NCBI RefSeq assembly: GCF_000023225.1
Contig: NC_013173.1
Span: 3,536,501 to 3,600,500, forward strand
Source of the DNA: Desulfomicrobium baculatum DSM 4028
Lineage (GTDB): Bacteria; Desulfobacterota; Desulfovibrionia; Desulfovibrionales; Desulfomicrobiaceae
DNA length: 64,000 bases
Direction of reading: 5' to 3'
The notes beneath the pieces are model-generated. The model made no database searches and was not told the DNA's origin. It was given only the letters and a program-made list of their open reading frames with translations. This document shows, piece by piece, positions 39,965 through 49,738 of the stretch; the first letter of the stretch is position 1; each line of letters begins with the position of its first letter. Made by a program: the position numbers and the translations under genes.

Positions 39965-40669
39965 TTAATTTCGGGAAGATCCGAAGAATCGCAGCAAAAA
40001 GAGAAACAGGTTGATGAAATCCAGGTACAGGGTCAGCGCGCCCAGGATGGTGCCGCGGCGGACGGCCACGGTGTCGTCCATGGGAGCGGACTCGCCCATG
40101 ACTTTGAGCTTCTGGGTGTCGTAGGCGGTGAGGCCGGTGAAGATGAGCACGCCGATGCCGCTGATGACGAAATCAAGGGCGGAGCTGGCCATGAAGATGT
40201 TCACGATGGAGGCGATGATGATGCCAATGAGGCCCATGAACAAAAAGCTGCCCCAGCCGGTCAGGTCCTTCTTGGTGGTCGCCCCGTAGACGCTCATGGC
40301 TGCGAACATGCCGGTGCAGACGATGAAGGCCTTGAAGATGGAGGCCGCCGTGTAGACCATGAGAATGGACGACAGCGTGGCACCGTTCAAGGCACTGTAA
40401 AGCAGAAAAAGCCCCGTGGCGGTAAAGGCGGACATGCGGTGCACGGCCCCGGAGATGGCCAGGACTAGGCCGAACTGGGCAATTATCAGGCCCCAGAAAA
40501 TGATGGGGTTGGCGAAGATGGCCTGGGCAATGGCGGGTGTGGTGGCCACGGCATATGCAACCACGGCGGTCAGCCCCAGCCCCAGGCTCATCCAATTGTA
40601 GACCCCGCGCAGAAAAAGGTTGGTCGCCTGCACATCGGTGCGGGTCTGGGAAACAGTCTGGAAATTCAT
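39965..40669 (-). CDS. Bax inhibitor-1/YccA-family membrane protein
   Basis: A 234-residue protein with seven hydrophobic helices of the BI-1 (TMBIM) family: NLFLRGVYNWMSLGLGLTAVVAY, FLLYSALNGATLSSIL, the signature FTGLTAYDTQKLK and LGALTLYLDFINLFLFLLRFFG at the end. Bacterial homologues such as YetJ act as pH-sensitive calcium leak channels, and YccA modulates FtsH. The conserved acidic residues (Asp of AYDTQK, Asp of LYLDF) are present. GGAGG before ATG. Monocistronic, flanked by a terminator, and divergent from pilA. Confidence 0.92.
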   Translation of the reverse strand: MNFQTVSQTRTDVQATNLFLRGVYNWMSLGLGLTAVVAYAVATTPAIAQAIFANPIIFWGLIIAQFGLVLAISGAVHRMSAFTATGLFLLYSALNGATLSSILMVYTAASIFKAFIVCTGMFAAMSVYGATTKKDLTGWGSFLFMGLIGIIIASIVNIFMASSALDFVISGIGVLIFTGLTAYDTQKLKVMGESAPMDDTVAVRRGTILGALTLYLDFINLFLFLLRFFGSSRN

Positions 40670-40775
40670 TGTTCCTCCACGTTATTATTATGTTTTTTGC
40701 TATTAATGGGCTTTGGCAGAGCAGGATATTTTGAAATTTCAAGAGAGAGGCGCGTCCTGATGCCTTATAAACTAA

Positions 40776-40871
40776 AAATCAGCCCCTTCTGATTTAGGTC
40801 ATCTGGGGCGCAAGTCAAGGATGGGCGGAGTCCAGCCCAAAAATGGGCTTGAGCTGACAAATTTTGTCAGC
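40776..40871. promoter_or_regulatory. Cluster of three inverted repeats upstream of pilA
   Basis: AAATCAG-N6-CTGATTT (40776-40795), AGCCCA-N4-TGGGCT (40834-40849) and GCTGACAAA-T-TTTGTCAGC (40853-40871), the last a 19-nt perfect odd dyad. They could be operators for pilA or BI-1, or the BI-1 leader structure. Confidence 0.5.
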
Positions 40872-40932
40872 ATAACTGTCCCAAATTTGTTCGCCTTTGT
40901 CTAACCAAACGGAAATAAAAGAAATGACATCT

Positions 40933-40949
40933 TGGCACGGATAGTGATA
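40933..40949 (+). promoter_or_regulatory. Sigma-54-like promoter of pilA (partial match)
   Basis: Perfect -24 box TGGCAC (40933-40938), followed at the right spacing by GTGAT instead of TTGCA at -12. Position fits a start about 40 nt before the pilA ATG. pilA genes are often sigma-54/PilR dependent, but the weak -12 lowers certainty. Confidence 0.35.
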
Positions 40950-40999
40950 GTAGCCCATCACAAGCATGGATATTTAACCCAACGTTATTGGAGGATTGT

Positions 41000-41395
41000 A
41001 TGAACCGGTTCAGAAAGAATGAAAAAGGCTTCACCCTGGTCGAACTTTTGATCGTTGTGGCAATTATCGGTATTTTGGCCGCGATCGCGATTCCGCAGTT
41101 TACGAAGTATAAAAGAAATGCAGCGGAAGCTTCTTGTGAAGCTGATTTGCGAAATTGTATGAATGACGCCGCAGCTAGATTTGCTGTGAATGGTACGGAC
41201 AATAACCAAACATGCGAAATTCCGGGGACCTTGCTGACAGGCGATGACTTTTCTGTTCAGAATAATGGAACTATACGCTTTGTAACTGGTAATCAGTACT
41301 ATTCGGCTCAAAATACTGAGCTAAATTATGCGGGATACGACTTCTATGTTCAGATTGATGAGGGCGCAAACGCAAATTGTACTCTTGCTCCGTAG
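41000..41395 (+). CDS. pilA: Type IV major pilin-like protein
   Basis: A 131-residue type IVa prepilin. Short basic leader MNRFRKNEKG, cleavage between Gly and Phe, then the mature helix FTLVELLIVVAIIGILAAIAIPQFTKYKRNAAE with Glu at +5. The globular part has Cys pairs (EASCEADLRNCMND, NQTCEIPG, NANCTL) that may form disulfides. Base composition is more AT-rich than its neighbours, as common for pilins. TTGGAGG precedes the ATG. Followed by a strong terminator, so monocistronic. The prepilin peptidase at 10.5 kb would process it. Confidence 0.94.
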   Translation: MNRFRKNEKGFTLVELLIVVAIIGILAAIAIPQFTKYKRNAAEASCEADLRNCMNDAAARFAVNGTDNNQTCEIPGTLLTGDDFSVQNNGTIRFVTGNQYYSAQNTELNYAGYDFYVQIDEGANANCTLAP

Positions 41396-41430
41396 TATTT
41401 TTTAGAATAATTAGTAATTGATTCTATCAA

Positions 41431-41468
41431 TAAGCCCTCGTTAATTAATTAGCGAGGGCTTAATCTTT
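41431..41468 (+). terminator. Rho-independent terminator of pilA
   Basis: TAAGCCCTCG / CGAGGGCTTA, a 10-bp perfect stem (41431-41440, 41453-41462), then ATCTTTCT. The stem is symmetric and 36 nt after the stop. Confidence 0.8.
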
Positions 41469-41615
41469 CTCAAAGGTCAGAAAAGTAAGTGAAAAGGGGC
41501 CAAGTCTCTTTTTAATTTTTGTCAAGCACCCAGATGATCTCCTCAATTTTCCACTCTTGATCGATAATCCCGCTCCGGGCATGATGGCTTTCATCATCCT
41601 CTCCAAGGAGCGCCT

Positions 41616-44018
41616 GTGAATTCATCCGATTATATCGACTTTATGGCCATCACGGCCCTGTTTCAGCAAGCCCACGCCGAATTCAGAAATTTCCTCTACG
41701 AATACGAAGTCTACACCCTGCTCTCCAAGTCCGGAGCCGAGACTCCTCCGCGTTCCCATCTGATGTTGCGCGGGGCGCGGGCTTCTGATGAGGATTTGGT
41801 GGGAATTCCCGGGGAACGGGCCGTGCTCAAGATTGTTTCTCCGACCATTGTGCATAAGACCGAGGTTGGCGGGGTGCGGATTGTGGCCAAGACGCCCCAG
41901 AGCGTGCGCTCGGCCCAGCGGCGCATGCTCTACGAGGTGCCGGAGAATTATGCGGCCTGGATCGAGCGCAACCCCGACGCCGCGCCGCCCTCCTACCGAA
42001 ATCTCAGCGGGCAGGCCTTGGTGGCAGCCATCAGCCGGGACGTGAAGGGCGTGCTGCAGGTGCAGTTCATGCCGCCGGATTCCGATACCTTCGGCCACGA
42101 GCTCATCGTGGGCCTGCGGCGCACTCGCGAGTTCGGCATGATTGTGAGCGCCGGCCTGGGCGGCACGGACACGGAGCTTTACGCCCAGCGCTTCCGCAAG
42201 GGCCAGGCCATTGTGGCCGCGTCCACCCTCATGACCGACGGCCAGACATTTTTCGAACTTTTCCGCCAGACCATCTCCTACAAGAAATTGGCCGGGTTGA
42301 CCCGGGGACAGCGCCGCATCGTCGCCGACGAGCAGCTCATCGAATGCTTCGAGAGTTTCGTGGCCATGGCCAATTTCTATTCGCCGGATAATCCGGACGC
42401 GCCCTTTGTCATCGAAGAGCTGGAGGTCAACCCCTTCGCCTTCACCGATTATCTGATGGTGCCGCTTGACGGCATGTGCCGCTTTTCCCTGCCGGAAGAT
42501 CGTCCTGTAGCGCGTCCCGTGGGCAAAATCCAAAACCTGCTGCACCCGCAGCGCATCGGCATCATCGGTGTTTCGGCCACGCGCAGGAATTTCGGGCGCA
42601 TCATCCTGGAAAACATCCTGGCCCAGGGCTTTGACCCACAAAGCGTCACCATCCTGCGCGAGGGTGCCCCGGACAAAAGCGGCGTGCAGTGCGTACCGGA
42701 TCTGGCCGCCCTGCCGCACAAGCTCGATCTCTTGGTCGTGGCCGTGGGCGCGGCCCAGGTGCCGGACCTGGTGGAGGAGATCATCAGCCGGGATGCGGCC
42801 CACGCGGTCATGCTCATCCCCGGCGGCATGGGAGAGACCGAGGACAGCCGCGAACGCGCCGCCCAGGTCGTGGCGCAGATCAATGCGGCCCACAGCAGGG
42901 GTGACGGCGGCCCGGTCTTTCTTGGCGCCAACTGCATGGGCGTGGTCTCCCGGCCCGGGCGCTACGACACGTGGTTCATTCCCGAGGAGAAGCTGCCGCG
43001 CGACCGGGGCAAGCCATACCGCCGCGCGGCTTTGGTCAGTCAGAGCGGTGCCTTCATGCTGCACCGCAGCAGCCAGTGCCCCGAATTGGTCCCGGCCTAT
43101 ATGATTTCGATGGGCAACCAGACGGACCTGACTCTGGGGGACATGGTCAGTTATTTCAAGGACTCCGATCAGGTGGATGTCATCGCTGTCTACGCCGAGG
43201 GGTTCAGCGATCTTGACGGGCTGGCCTTTTGCCGCGCTGTGCGCGAGGCCGTCATGGCGGGCAAGGAGGTGGTCTTCTACAAGGCGGGGCGTACGCCGGA
43301 AGGCAAGTCCGCCACCAGCGGCCACACTGCGTCCCTGGCCGGAGATTTCATGGTCTGCGAGTCCTGCGTGCGTCAGGCCGGAGCCATTGTGGCCCAGAAT
43401 TTCAACCAGTTTCAGGATCTTTTTCTGCTGGCCGAAACCCTGTATGGCAAGAAGATCCGGGGCAATCGGCTGGCGGCGGTCAGTGGGGCTGGATTCGAGG
43501 CTGTGGGCATGGCCGATTCCATTCAGAGCGACGACTATTCCATGCAGCTTGCGCCCTTCGCCCCCGAGACCGTGGACAAGATCGCCGCAGTGCTGCGCGA
43601 AAAACGCCTGGACGCACTGGTGGGCATCGTCAATCCGCTCGACATCAACCCGGCGGCCGATGACGACGCCCACGCCCGCATCGCCGCCATCCTGGCCGCC
43701 GACCCCGGCGTTGACGCCGTGGTCCTGGGCCTGGACCCCCTTTCCCCGGCCATGCACACCCTGGCCGAAACGGATGTCCCGGCCTTTGACCTGCACGCCG
43801 AGAGCAGCATCGCAAAGTTGCTGCCGGACGTGGCCGGTCAGAGCGACAAGCCCATCATCGGCGTCATCGACGGCGGCCGCCTCTACGACCCCCTGCGCGA
43901 CGCGCTCATGGCCGAGGGCGTGCCGGTCTTTCCGGTCTGCGACCGGGCGGTGACCGCCCTGGCCCAGTATATTCAGGCTCGGCTCTATGCCGATCTGTTG
44001 CGCGGCGGCCTTGGGTGA
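41616..44018 (+). CDS. ADP-forming acyl-CoA synthetase (acetate-CoA ligase type), beta-alpha fusion
   Basis: An 800-residue fused NDP-forming CoA ligase. The ATP-grasp part comes first (about 1-300): VLKIVSPTIVHKTEVGGVRIV, GHELIVGLRRTREFGMIVSAGLGG, FVIEELEVNPF. The CoA-binding Rossmann domain follows (about 310-440): HPQRIGIIGVSATRRNFGRIIL, then succinyl-CoA-ligase-like domains with LVSQSGAFMLH and SATSGHTASLAGD, where His is the phospho-His. This beta-before-alpha order is the reverse of the common acetate-CoA ligase fusion. It would conserve ATP from acetyl-CoA or acyl-CoA. GTG start with AAGGAG; ATG at 41643 is an alternative. Convergent with the four-helix-bundle gene (3 nt apart). Confidence 0.88.
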   Translation: MNSSDYIDFMAITALFQQAHAEFRNFLYEYEVYTLLSKSGAETPPRSHLMLRGARASDEDLVGIPGERAVLKIVSPTIVHKTEVGGVRIVAKTPQSVRSAQRRMLYEVPENYAAWIERNPDAAPPSYRNLSGQALVAAISRDVKGVLQVQFMPPDSDTFGHELIVGLRRTREFGMIVSAGLGGTDTELYAQRFRKGQAIVAASTLMTDGQTFFELFRQTISYKKLAGLTRGQRRIVADEQLIECFESFVAMANFYSPDNPDAPFVIEELEVNPFAFTDYLMVPLDGMCRFSLPEDRPVARPVGKIQNLLHPQRIGIIGVSATRRNFGRIILENILAQGFDPQSVTILREGAPDKSGVQCVPDLAALPHKLDLLVVAVGAAQVPDLVEEIISRDAAHAVMLIPGGMGETEDSRERAAQVVAQINAAHSRGDGGPVFLGANCMGVVSRPGRYDTWFIPEEKLPRDRGKPYRRAALVSQSGAFMLHRSSQCPELVPAYMISMGNQTDLTLGDMVSYFKDSDQVDVIAVYAEGFSDLDGLAFCRAVREAVMAGKEVVFYKAGRTPEGKSATSGHTASLAGDFMVCESCVRQAGAIVAQNFNQFQDLFLLAETLYGKKIRGNRLAAVSGAGFEAVGMADSIQSDDYSMQLAPFAPETVDKIAAVLREKRLDALVGIVNPLDINPAADDDAHARIAAILAADPGVDAVVLGLDPLSPAMHTLAETDVPAFDLHAESSIAKLLPDVAGQSDKPIIGVIDGGRLYDPLRDALMAEGVPVFPVCDRAVTALAQYIQARLYADLLRGGLG

Positions 44019-44021
44019 GAT

Positions 44022-44708
44022 TTACGAGCGGCGCTTCGAGCGAAGGCGGTACAGCCGTTCGGTGAAGCCGCCCTCCTGAGGGAAGTCTTCAGCCTGGGCG
44101 GCAAGCTGGCGGTCCAGAAGATGGCAGGCCAGGTTCAGGAGGGAAAGGGCGGCATTGGCAGCCAGGGTTTCAGGGGAGAGGGGTTTGGCGGGGGGAATGA
44201 ACCCTCTGGACTGACACGGACGAACACGGACGGGCACGGACCCCGGAACTGCCTGAACGCCTTGGCCTTGTGCGTTGTCCGTGGCGGTCCTTGTAAGTCT
44301 GTGTTCGTCCATTCTTTTTATTTCTTCGGCCACCCACTGCCGCACATCATCCAGCTTTGCACAGCGCCTCGCTTTGAACCGCTTTAGCGCCGGATGCTCC
44401 GCCTCAAGCTGTGGCAAACCGCGCTGGCGCAAAAAATCCTCATAATCCAGGCGAAGCTCTTCCAGGCTGGCCCGGGCCACGCTCGTCAGCTTGAGTTCCA
44501 TCTTTTTCGACGTGCCCGAAGCCTGGCTGCCCTCGGCGATGTTTTGCACGCCGGAACGGGCGGCCTGGACCATCTGGTCGTGGGTGCGGCTTCGCCTGTT
44601 TACCAAGCGTTCGCAGAACAGCACCGTCACGTCGTAGACCAGTTGCGCGACCTGAAAGCTTTTGAGGCTTCGATAACCGCCGTGCTTTGGTATAAGCGCT
44701 TCGATCAT
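44022..44708 (-). CDS. Four-helix-bundle (23S rRNA IVS-type) protein with an inserted repeat-derived segment
   Basis: A 228-residue protein. The first 115 residues match the S23/IVS four-helix-bundle family: SLKSFQVAQLVYDVTVLFCERLVNRRSRTHDQMVQAARSGVQNIAEGSQASGTSKKMELKLTSVARASLEELRLDYEDFL. An Arg/Thr/Gly/Gln-rich stretch (about 130-170: HRLTRTATDNAQGQG...RVRP) interrupts it and is encoded by an imperfect inverted repeat; a final helix (ANAALSLLNLACHLLDRQLAAQAEDF) follows. Function in free-standing form is unknown. It starts 14 nt after the acs stop without a clear ribosome site, so it may be read from the acs transcript. Confidence 0.75.
   Translation of the reverse strand: MIEALIPKHGGYRSLKSFQVAQLVYDVTVLFCERLVNRRSRTHDQMVQAARSGVQNIAEGSQASGTSKKMELKLTSVARASLEELRLDYEDFLRQRGLPQLEAEHPALKRFKARRCAKLDDVRQWVAEEIKRMDEHRLTRTATDNAQGQGVQAVPGSVPVRVRPCQSRGFIPPAKPLSPETLAANAALSLLNLACHLLDRQLAAQAEDFPQEGGFTERLYRLRSKRRS
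44211..44311. repeat. Imperfect inverted repeat inside the four-helix-bundle gene
   Basis: Left arm 44211-44242 is built of CACGGAC / GAACACGGAC units; right arm 44278-44311 is its approximate reverse complement (GTCCGTGG...GTGTTCGTCC). The arms could fold into a hairpin, and the repeat encodes the low-complexity insert of the protein. Confidence 0.6.
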
Positions 44709-44722
44709 GGTCTTCAGGAGGC

Positions 44723-46636
44723 CTAGTCTTCGACGACGGCACCTAGGTCGACCTCGAGCCCCGCTTCCCTGGCCTTCAATACCCGGCGCACGATCTTGCC
44801 GCTGCGGGTGCGGGGCAGGGCCTCCACGAACTCCACGGAGCGGATCACGGCCACGGGGCCCACTTCCTTGCGGATATGGGTTTTGAGCATGCGGATGATT
44901 TCGTTGTGGTCGTCCAGGGCTGCGAATTCCGGTTGCAGCACGATGAAGGCCTTGGCCACTTCGCCCTTGATCTTGTCCGGGATGCCGATGACGGCGGCGT
45001 CGGCCACGGCCTTGTGGGCGAGGAAGGCGTTTTCCAGTTCGACGTTGCCGATGCGGTGCCCGGCGATGTTCATGACGTCGTCGGAGCGGCCATGAATCCA
45101 GATCAGGCCGTCCTCGTCGCGGGTGGCGATGTCCCCTGCCCAGTACTTGCCGGGACCCAGGGGCCAGTAGGTCGCCTCGTGCATCTCCGGCTTGCCGAAA
45201 ATATCGAGCAGCATGGACGGCCAGGGCTTGGTCACCACCAGGTTGCCGGCGACTCCGTCCTCCACGCGGTTGCCCTCCTCGTCGACAATGTCCACCTCGA
45301 TGCCCGGCATGGGCCGGTGCACGGAGCCGGGTTTCAAAACCGAGACCGGGAAGGGCGTGATCATGCACCCGCCCGTTTCTGTTTGCCACCACGTATCGAG
45401 GATGGGGCACTGGGAGTGCCCGATATACTTGTAGAACCACAGCCAAGTGTCCGGCGAGATGGGTTCGCCGACGCTGGCCAGCAGGCGCAGGGTGGAGAGG
45501 TCGTGCATGCGCGGATACTGGTTGCCGTAGCGCATGAGCATGCGGATGACCGTGGGCGCGGTGTAGAGGACCGTCACCCCGTAGCGGGCCACGATGTCCC
45601 ACATGCGGTCGGCCTGGGGATAGAGGGGGTGCCCCTCGTACATGACCGTGGTCGTGCCGGCGATGAGCGGGCCGTAGACCACGTAGCTGTGGCCGGTGAT
45701 CCAACCCATGTCGCCGGTGCACCAGAAAATGTCCGTGGGCTTGATGTCGAAGACCCAGTCCAGCGACCGGTGCAACCCCACCATGTACCCGGCATGGCCA
45801 TGCACGATGCCCTTGGGTTCGCCCGTGGTTCCCGAGGTGTGCAGGATGAAAAGCGGATCATCGGAATTCATGATCTCGGTTGCCGCATCCGAGCGTTCCT
45901 GGCGCACCAGGGCATCGTACCAGATGTCGCGGGCCTCGCCCATGTCCACGTCCAGCTTGGCGCGATTGACCACGACCACGGTCTCCACGCAGTCGCACCC
46001 TCCCACCAGCGCCTCGTCGACGGTGGCTTTCAGGTTGACGATGCGGCCGTTTCGATAGAATCCGTCGGCCGTGACCACCAGCTTGGCCTCGACCTCGGTG
46101 ATGCGCTGGCGCAGGGCCTTGGCCGAGAACCCGGCAAAGACCGCGCAATGCACGGCCCCGATCTTGGCGCAGGCCAGCATGGCCATCATGGTCTGGGGGA
46201 TGAGCGGCATGTAGAGAACCACCCGGTCGCCCTTGCCAAGTCCCAGGGAACGCATGGCATTGGCCAGCTTGTTCACCTCACGGTAGAGCTCGTAGTAGGT
46301 GTACTTCTTGGTGTCTCCGGCCTCGCCTTCCCAGATCAGCGCCAGCTTGTTCTTGTTGGCGGTCTCGATGTGCCGGTCCAGGGCGTTGTAGACGATGTTG
46401 CACTGGGCTCCCTTGAACCAGTGGTAGCGCGGCGCTTCGGAGTCATCCAGCACCGTGTCCCATTTGTGGAACCAGTCCAGCTCCTGGGCCGCGTCTTCCC
46501 AGTAGCCAAGAAAGTCGGCCTTGGCCGAGGCCTGGGCCGTGGCGAATTCCTGCGGGTTGACATTGGCCTCGATGACCAGTTGGGGCAGGGGACGGAAGAC
46601 GAGTTCCTCGCTATAGGCCATGTCGGTTTCTTTCAT
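44723..46636 (-). CDS. acs: Acetyl-CoA synthetase, AMP-forming
   Basis: Acs activates acetate through acetyl-AMP. The 637-residue protein has [22 protein letters not shown] (P-loop), [74 protein letters not shown] and the C-terminal [13 protein letters not shown] with the catalytic, acetylatable Lys. Start at 46636 follows AAGGAG; a longer frame to 46693 lacks a site. It works in the opposite energetic direction from the ADP-forming synthetase encoded next to it. A LytTR regulator lies 116 nt upstream in the same orientation. Confidence 0.97.
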   Translation of the reverse strand: MKETDMAYSEELVFRPLPQLVIEANVNPQEFATAQASAKADFLGYWEDAAQELDWFHKWDTVLDDSEAPRYHWFKGAQCNIVYNALDRHIETANKNKLALIWEGEAGDTKKYTYYELYREVNKLANAMRSLGLGKGDRVVLYMPLIPQTMMAMLACAKIGAVHCAVFAGFSAKALRQRITEVEAKLVVTADGFYRNGRIVNLKATVDEALVGGCDCVETVVVVNRAKLDVDMGEARDIWYDALVRQERSDAATEIMNSDDPLFILHTSGTTGEPKGIVHGHAGYMVGLHRSLDWVFDIKPTDIFWCTGDMGWITGHSYVVYGPLIAGTTTVMYEGHPLYPQADRMWDIVARYGVTVLYTAPTVIRMLMRYGNQYPRMHDLSTLRLLASVGEPISPDTWLWFYKYIGHSQCPILDTWWQTETGGCMITPFPVSVLKPGSVHRPMPGIEVDIVDEEGNRVEDGVAGNLVVTKPWPSMLLDIFGKPEMHEATYWPLGPGKYWAGDIATRDEDGLIWIHGRSDDVMNIAGHRIGNVELENAFLAHKAVADAAVIGIPDKIKGEVAKAFIVLQPEFAALDDHNEIIRMLKTHIRKEVGPVAVIRSVEFVEALPRTRSGKIVRRVLKAREAGLEVDLGAVVED

Positions 46637-46752
46637 GGCGTTCTCCTTGCGCGGCAGGCCGCGTTTCATGCCTCGATCCATTTGTGTACTCATTTTTGTA
46701 TTCGGGGAAAGCCCATTCTCGGCTAAAGGTCTTATGCGGCAGGTAAGCGCCG

Positions 46753-47610
46753 CTAGAGCTGCAAAATTTTCTTCAGTTCGCCGATGCGCCGCCTGCTGAC
46801 CGGAAGCTCGATCTTCTTGCGCCCGGCCGTGCGCAGCATGAAATTGCCGCCGGGCATGGAGGCGATCTCCGTGACCATGTCCAGGTTGACCAGATATTTG
46901 CGGTGCACGCGGCAGAAGCGATGTGGGCGCAGCCGCGCTTCCAGGTTCTTGAGTCGGTAGGAGGTCAGGAAGCGATCCTGAGCCGTGTGCACGAAGCTGT
47001 AATCCTCGTAGGCCTCCACGTACACGATTTGCGTGTAGGGGATGAGGATGTGCCGGCCTTCCTGGTTGACAGGAAGCTTCTCGATCTCCGGGGAGCGCTC
47101 CCGGCTCATGTCCCAGGCTTGGCGCAGGGCGTTGACGAAGATCTCTTCCTCGTCGTCGCCCATGGAAAGCTGCACGGTCTCTTCGCTGATGTGCTGACGG
47201 GACTGCAGGGGCTGGGTCGGGGGCGCGGCCTTTTTGCGCGGAAGCAGCGGGCGCAGGCGCTCGATGGAGCGCGCGAAACGGTTCGCGTTGGCGGGCCAGA
47301 GCAGATAGTCGGCGGCGCCGAGTTCGAAGGCGGTGAAGGCCTGATCCTCTTCCGTGGCCAGAAAAATGAGCGCCGGAGGGTCGTCGCCCTGGGCCAGATG
47401 CGCGGCTAGTTCCATGCCGCTGACCCCGTGCGGCAGGTCCGTGCCCATGAAAAAGACATCGTAGGGAATAAAGGTCAGCATCTCCAGGGCCTCAAACGAG
47501 GACACCGCTTCCCCGAGCACGGCAATCTCCTTGACAGGGGAGAGCATGTCTCGCAATTGAGACCTGACTTCGGGGTCCGGGTGAAGAAGCAACGCTTTGA
47601 GTTTGGACAT
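46753..47610 (-). CDS. LytTR-type response regulator with a degenerate receiver
   Basis: A 285-residue protein: receiver-like domain (about 1-125) and LytTR DNA-binding domain (about 185-285) with [53 protein letters not shown]. In the receiver the phosphoacceptor position is Gly ([11 protein letters not shown] where a canonical receiver has VxLDIxMP) and the acidic pair is reduced (LHPDPEVR). It is thus unlikely to be phosphorylated in the normal way. A 60-residue charged linker joins the domains. Start at 47610 chosen; the frame to 47664 adds no domain sequence. It may control acs, which lies directly downstream. Confidence 0.88.
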   Translation of the reverse strand: MSKLKALLLHPDPEVRSQLRDMLSPVKEIAVLGEAVSSFEALEMLTFIPYDVFFMGTDLPHGVSGMELAAHLAQGDDPPALIFLATEEDQAFTAFELGAADYLLWPANANRFARSIERLRPLLPRKKAAPPTQPLQSRQHISEETVQLSMGDDEEEIFVNALRQAWDMSRERSPEIEKLPVNQEGRHILIPYTQIVYVEAYEDYSFVHTAQDRFLTSYRLKNLEARLRPHRFCRVHRKYLVNLDMVTEIASMPGGNFMLRTAGRKKIELPVSRRRIGELKKILQL

Positions 47611-47879
47611 GGCGCCAGCCTGGTCGCAGGTAATGGGAAAACGATCATATATCCTTGATTTCAAAAGTTCTCAAGTTTTGTTCGCGTCTCCAATGCCAGC
47701 CACGGGGTGAGACCGTTCTTTTTGCCGATTTTTGGCTTAACTATCTGAAGTGGTTTATTTTTATTACGTCCTGTCGAAATTTTTCCCGCCGTGCGCTCAA
47801 TGGACATCCAAAAGAAAATCAAATATAAAAAAATGTTTTATCCGTAATGAACGCGAGTCTCTCTCCCAACACAGGACAT
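47611..47879. other. Divergent intergenic region between the LytTR gene and lepA
   Basis: About 270 nt, becoming AT-rich toward lepA (runs of A and T between 47750 and 47845). No gene. LytTR-type direct repeats might be expected here; I see none that are convincing. Confidence 0.4.
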
Positions 47880-49682
47880 ATGGCAACACAAGAAAATATT
47901 AGAAATTTCAGCATCATAGCCCACATTGATCACGGCAAGTCAACCCTGGCCGACCGGATCATGGAAAAGACGGGGCTCATTTCCGATCGCCAGAAAAAGG
48001 ACCAGTACCTGGATCGCATGGAGCTGGAACAGGAACGCGGCATCACCATCAAGGCCCAGAGCGTGCGCATTCCGTACAAGGCCAAGGACGGCCGCGACTA
48101 TATCCTAAACCTCATCGACACGCCCGGCCACGTGGACTTCTCCTACGAAGTCTCGCGCAGCCTGGCCGCCTGCGACGGGGCGCTGCTGGTGGTCGACGCC
48201 ACCCAGGGCGTGGAAGCCCAGACCCTGGCCAACGTGTACATGGCGCTGGACAATGATCTGGAAGTGTTGCCCGTCCTGAACAAGATCGATCTGCCCAGCG
48301 CCGAGCCCGAACGGGTGGCGGAGGAGATCGAGGAAGTCATCGGCATCGACTGCACCGACATCGTCAAGGTTTCGGCCAAGTCGGGGCTGGGCGTGGAAGA
48401 GCTGCTTGAGCGCCTCGTGGAGCGGGTTCCGCCGCCAAAGGGCGACACCGAGGGGCCGCTTAAAGCCCTGATATTCGACTCCTGGTACGATTCGTATCAG
48501 GGCGTGGTCGTACTCTTCAGGGTGCTGGAGGGACGGGTCAAGAACGGCCAGCGCGTGCAGATGTGCGCCACGGGCAAGAAGTTCGAAGTGACCAAGCTCG
48601 GCGTGTTTTCACCGGAACCCACGGATATAAAACAGCTTGCGGCGGGCGAGGTCGGCTTTTTGTGCGCGGCCATCAAGGAGCTCAAAGACGCCCAGGTCGG
48701 CGACACCATCACCGATCCGGACAATCCCACGAATTCTCCTTTCCCCGGGTTCAAGACCATCAAGCCCATGGTCTTTTGCGGCCTTTATCCCGTGGAGCCG
48801 GGCGAATACGACACATTGAAGTCGGCGCTGGAAAAGCTGCAACTCAACGACGCGGCCCTGTACTACGAGCCCGAGACTTCTCAGGCGCTGGGTTTTGGTT
48901 TCCGTTGCGGGTTTCTGGGGCTCTTGCACATGGAGGTCATCCAGGAACGCCTTGAGCGCGAGTTCCAGGCCAAGCTCATCGCTACGGCCCCTTCGGTGAT
49001 ATACCGAGTGACCCGTATTGACGGCGTGACCTTTGACATTGACAATCCGAGCAACCTGCCTCCGCAGGAAAAGATCCAGTCCATCGCCGAGCCTTTCGTG
49101 CGCATGGAGATTCACGTTCCCAACGATTATGTGGGCAACGTGCTGGGGCTTTGCGAGGAGAAGCGCGGCATCCAGAAGGACATGCGCTACATGACGTCCA
49201 CCCGCGTGGTCATCAGCTACGAGCTCCCCTTCTCGGAGATCGTCTATGACTTCTTCGATCGCCTCAAGTCCGTGACCAAGGGCTTCGCCTCCCTGGATTA
49301 CGAGGTCATCGACTACCGGGTGGCCGATCTGGTCAAGCTGGATGTGCTCATCAACTCCGAGCCCGTGGACGCCATGGCCGTCATCGTGCACCGCTCCAAT
49401 GCGGCGTACCGGGGCCGGGCCCTGGCGCTGAAGCTCAAGCGGGTCATCCATCGCCAGCTGTTCGAGATCATCATCCAGGCCGCGGTGGGCAGCAAGATCA
49501 TTGCGCGCGAGCGGGTCTCGCCCATGCGCAAGAACGTCACGGCCAAGTGCTATGGCGGCGACATCACCAGAAAGCGCAAGCTCCTGGAAAAGCAGAAAGA
49601 AGGCAAGAAGCGCATGAAGCGCATGGGCAGCGTGGAGATTCCACAGGAAGCGTTTCTGGCAGCCCTCCAGTCAGACGAATAG
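47880..49682 (+). CDS. lepA: Elongation factor 4 (LepA)
   Basis: A 600-residue ribosomal GTPase that back-translocates stalled ribosomes. G1 [11 protein letters not shown]2 ERGITI, G3 DTPGHVDF, G4 NKIDLP; domains II-V follow with [15 protein letters not shown] and the LepA-specific C-terminal region [34 protein letters not shown]. Start at ATG 47880 gives the family-standard length; ATG at 47847 adds 11 residues with no ribosome site. Heads the lepA-lepB-comM cluster. Confidence 0.96.
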   Translation: MATQENIRNFSIIAHIDHGKSTLADRIMEKTGLISDRQKKDQYLDRMELEQERGITIKAQSVRIPYKAKDGRDYILNLIDTPGHVDFSYEVSRSLAACDGALLVVDATQGVEAQTLANVYMALDNDLEVLPVLNKIDLPSAEPERVAEEIEEVIGIDCTDIVKVSAKSGLGVEELLERLVERVPPPKGDTEGPLKALIFDSWYDSYQGVVVLFRVLEGRVKNGQRVQMCATGKKFEVTKLGVFSPEPTDIKQLAAGEVGFLCAAIKELKDAQVGDTITDPDNPTNSPFPGFKTIKPMVFCGLYPVEPGEYDTLKSALEKLQLNDAALYYEPETSQALGFGFRCGFLGLLHMEVIQERLEREFQAKLIATAPSVIYRVTRIDGVTFDIDNPSNLPPQEKIQSIAEPFVRMEIHVPNDYVGNVLGLCEEKRGIQKDMRYMTSTRVVISYELPFSEIVYDFFDRLKSVTKGFASLDYEVIDYRVADLVKLDVLINSEPVDAMAVIVHRSNAAYRGRALALKLKRVIHRQLFEIIIQAAVGSKIIARERVSPMRKNVTAKCYGGDITRKRKLLEKQKEGKKRMKRMGSVEIPQEAFLAALQSDE

Positions 49683-49738
49683 ATTCTTATTTTTGATAAC
49701 AACTGCGTTGGCAGATTACGTATCAGGCAGGTACAGAC

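Larger units (their letters stand above)
40670..40999. other. 330-nt regulatory region between BI-1 and pilA
   Basis: No gene. It holds divergent promoters, three successive inverted repeats and a sigma-54-like -24 element toward pilA. Composition is AT-rich near pilA. Confidence 0.6.
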
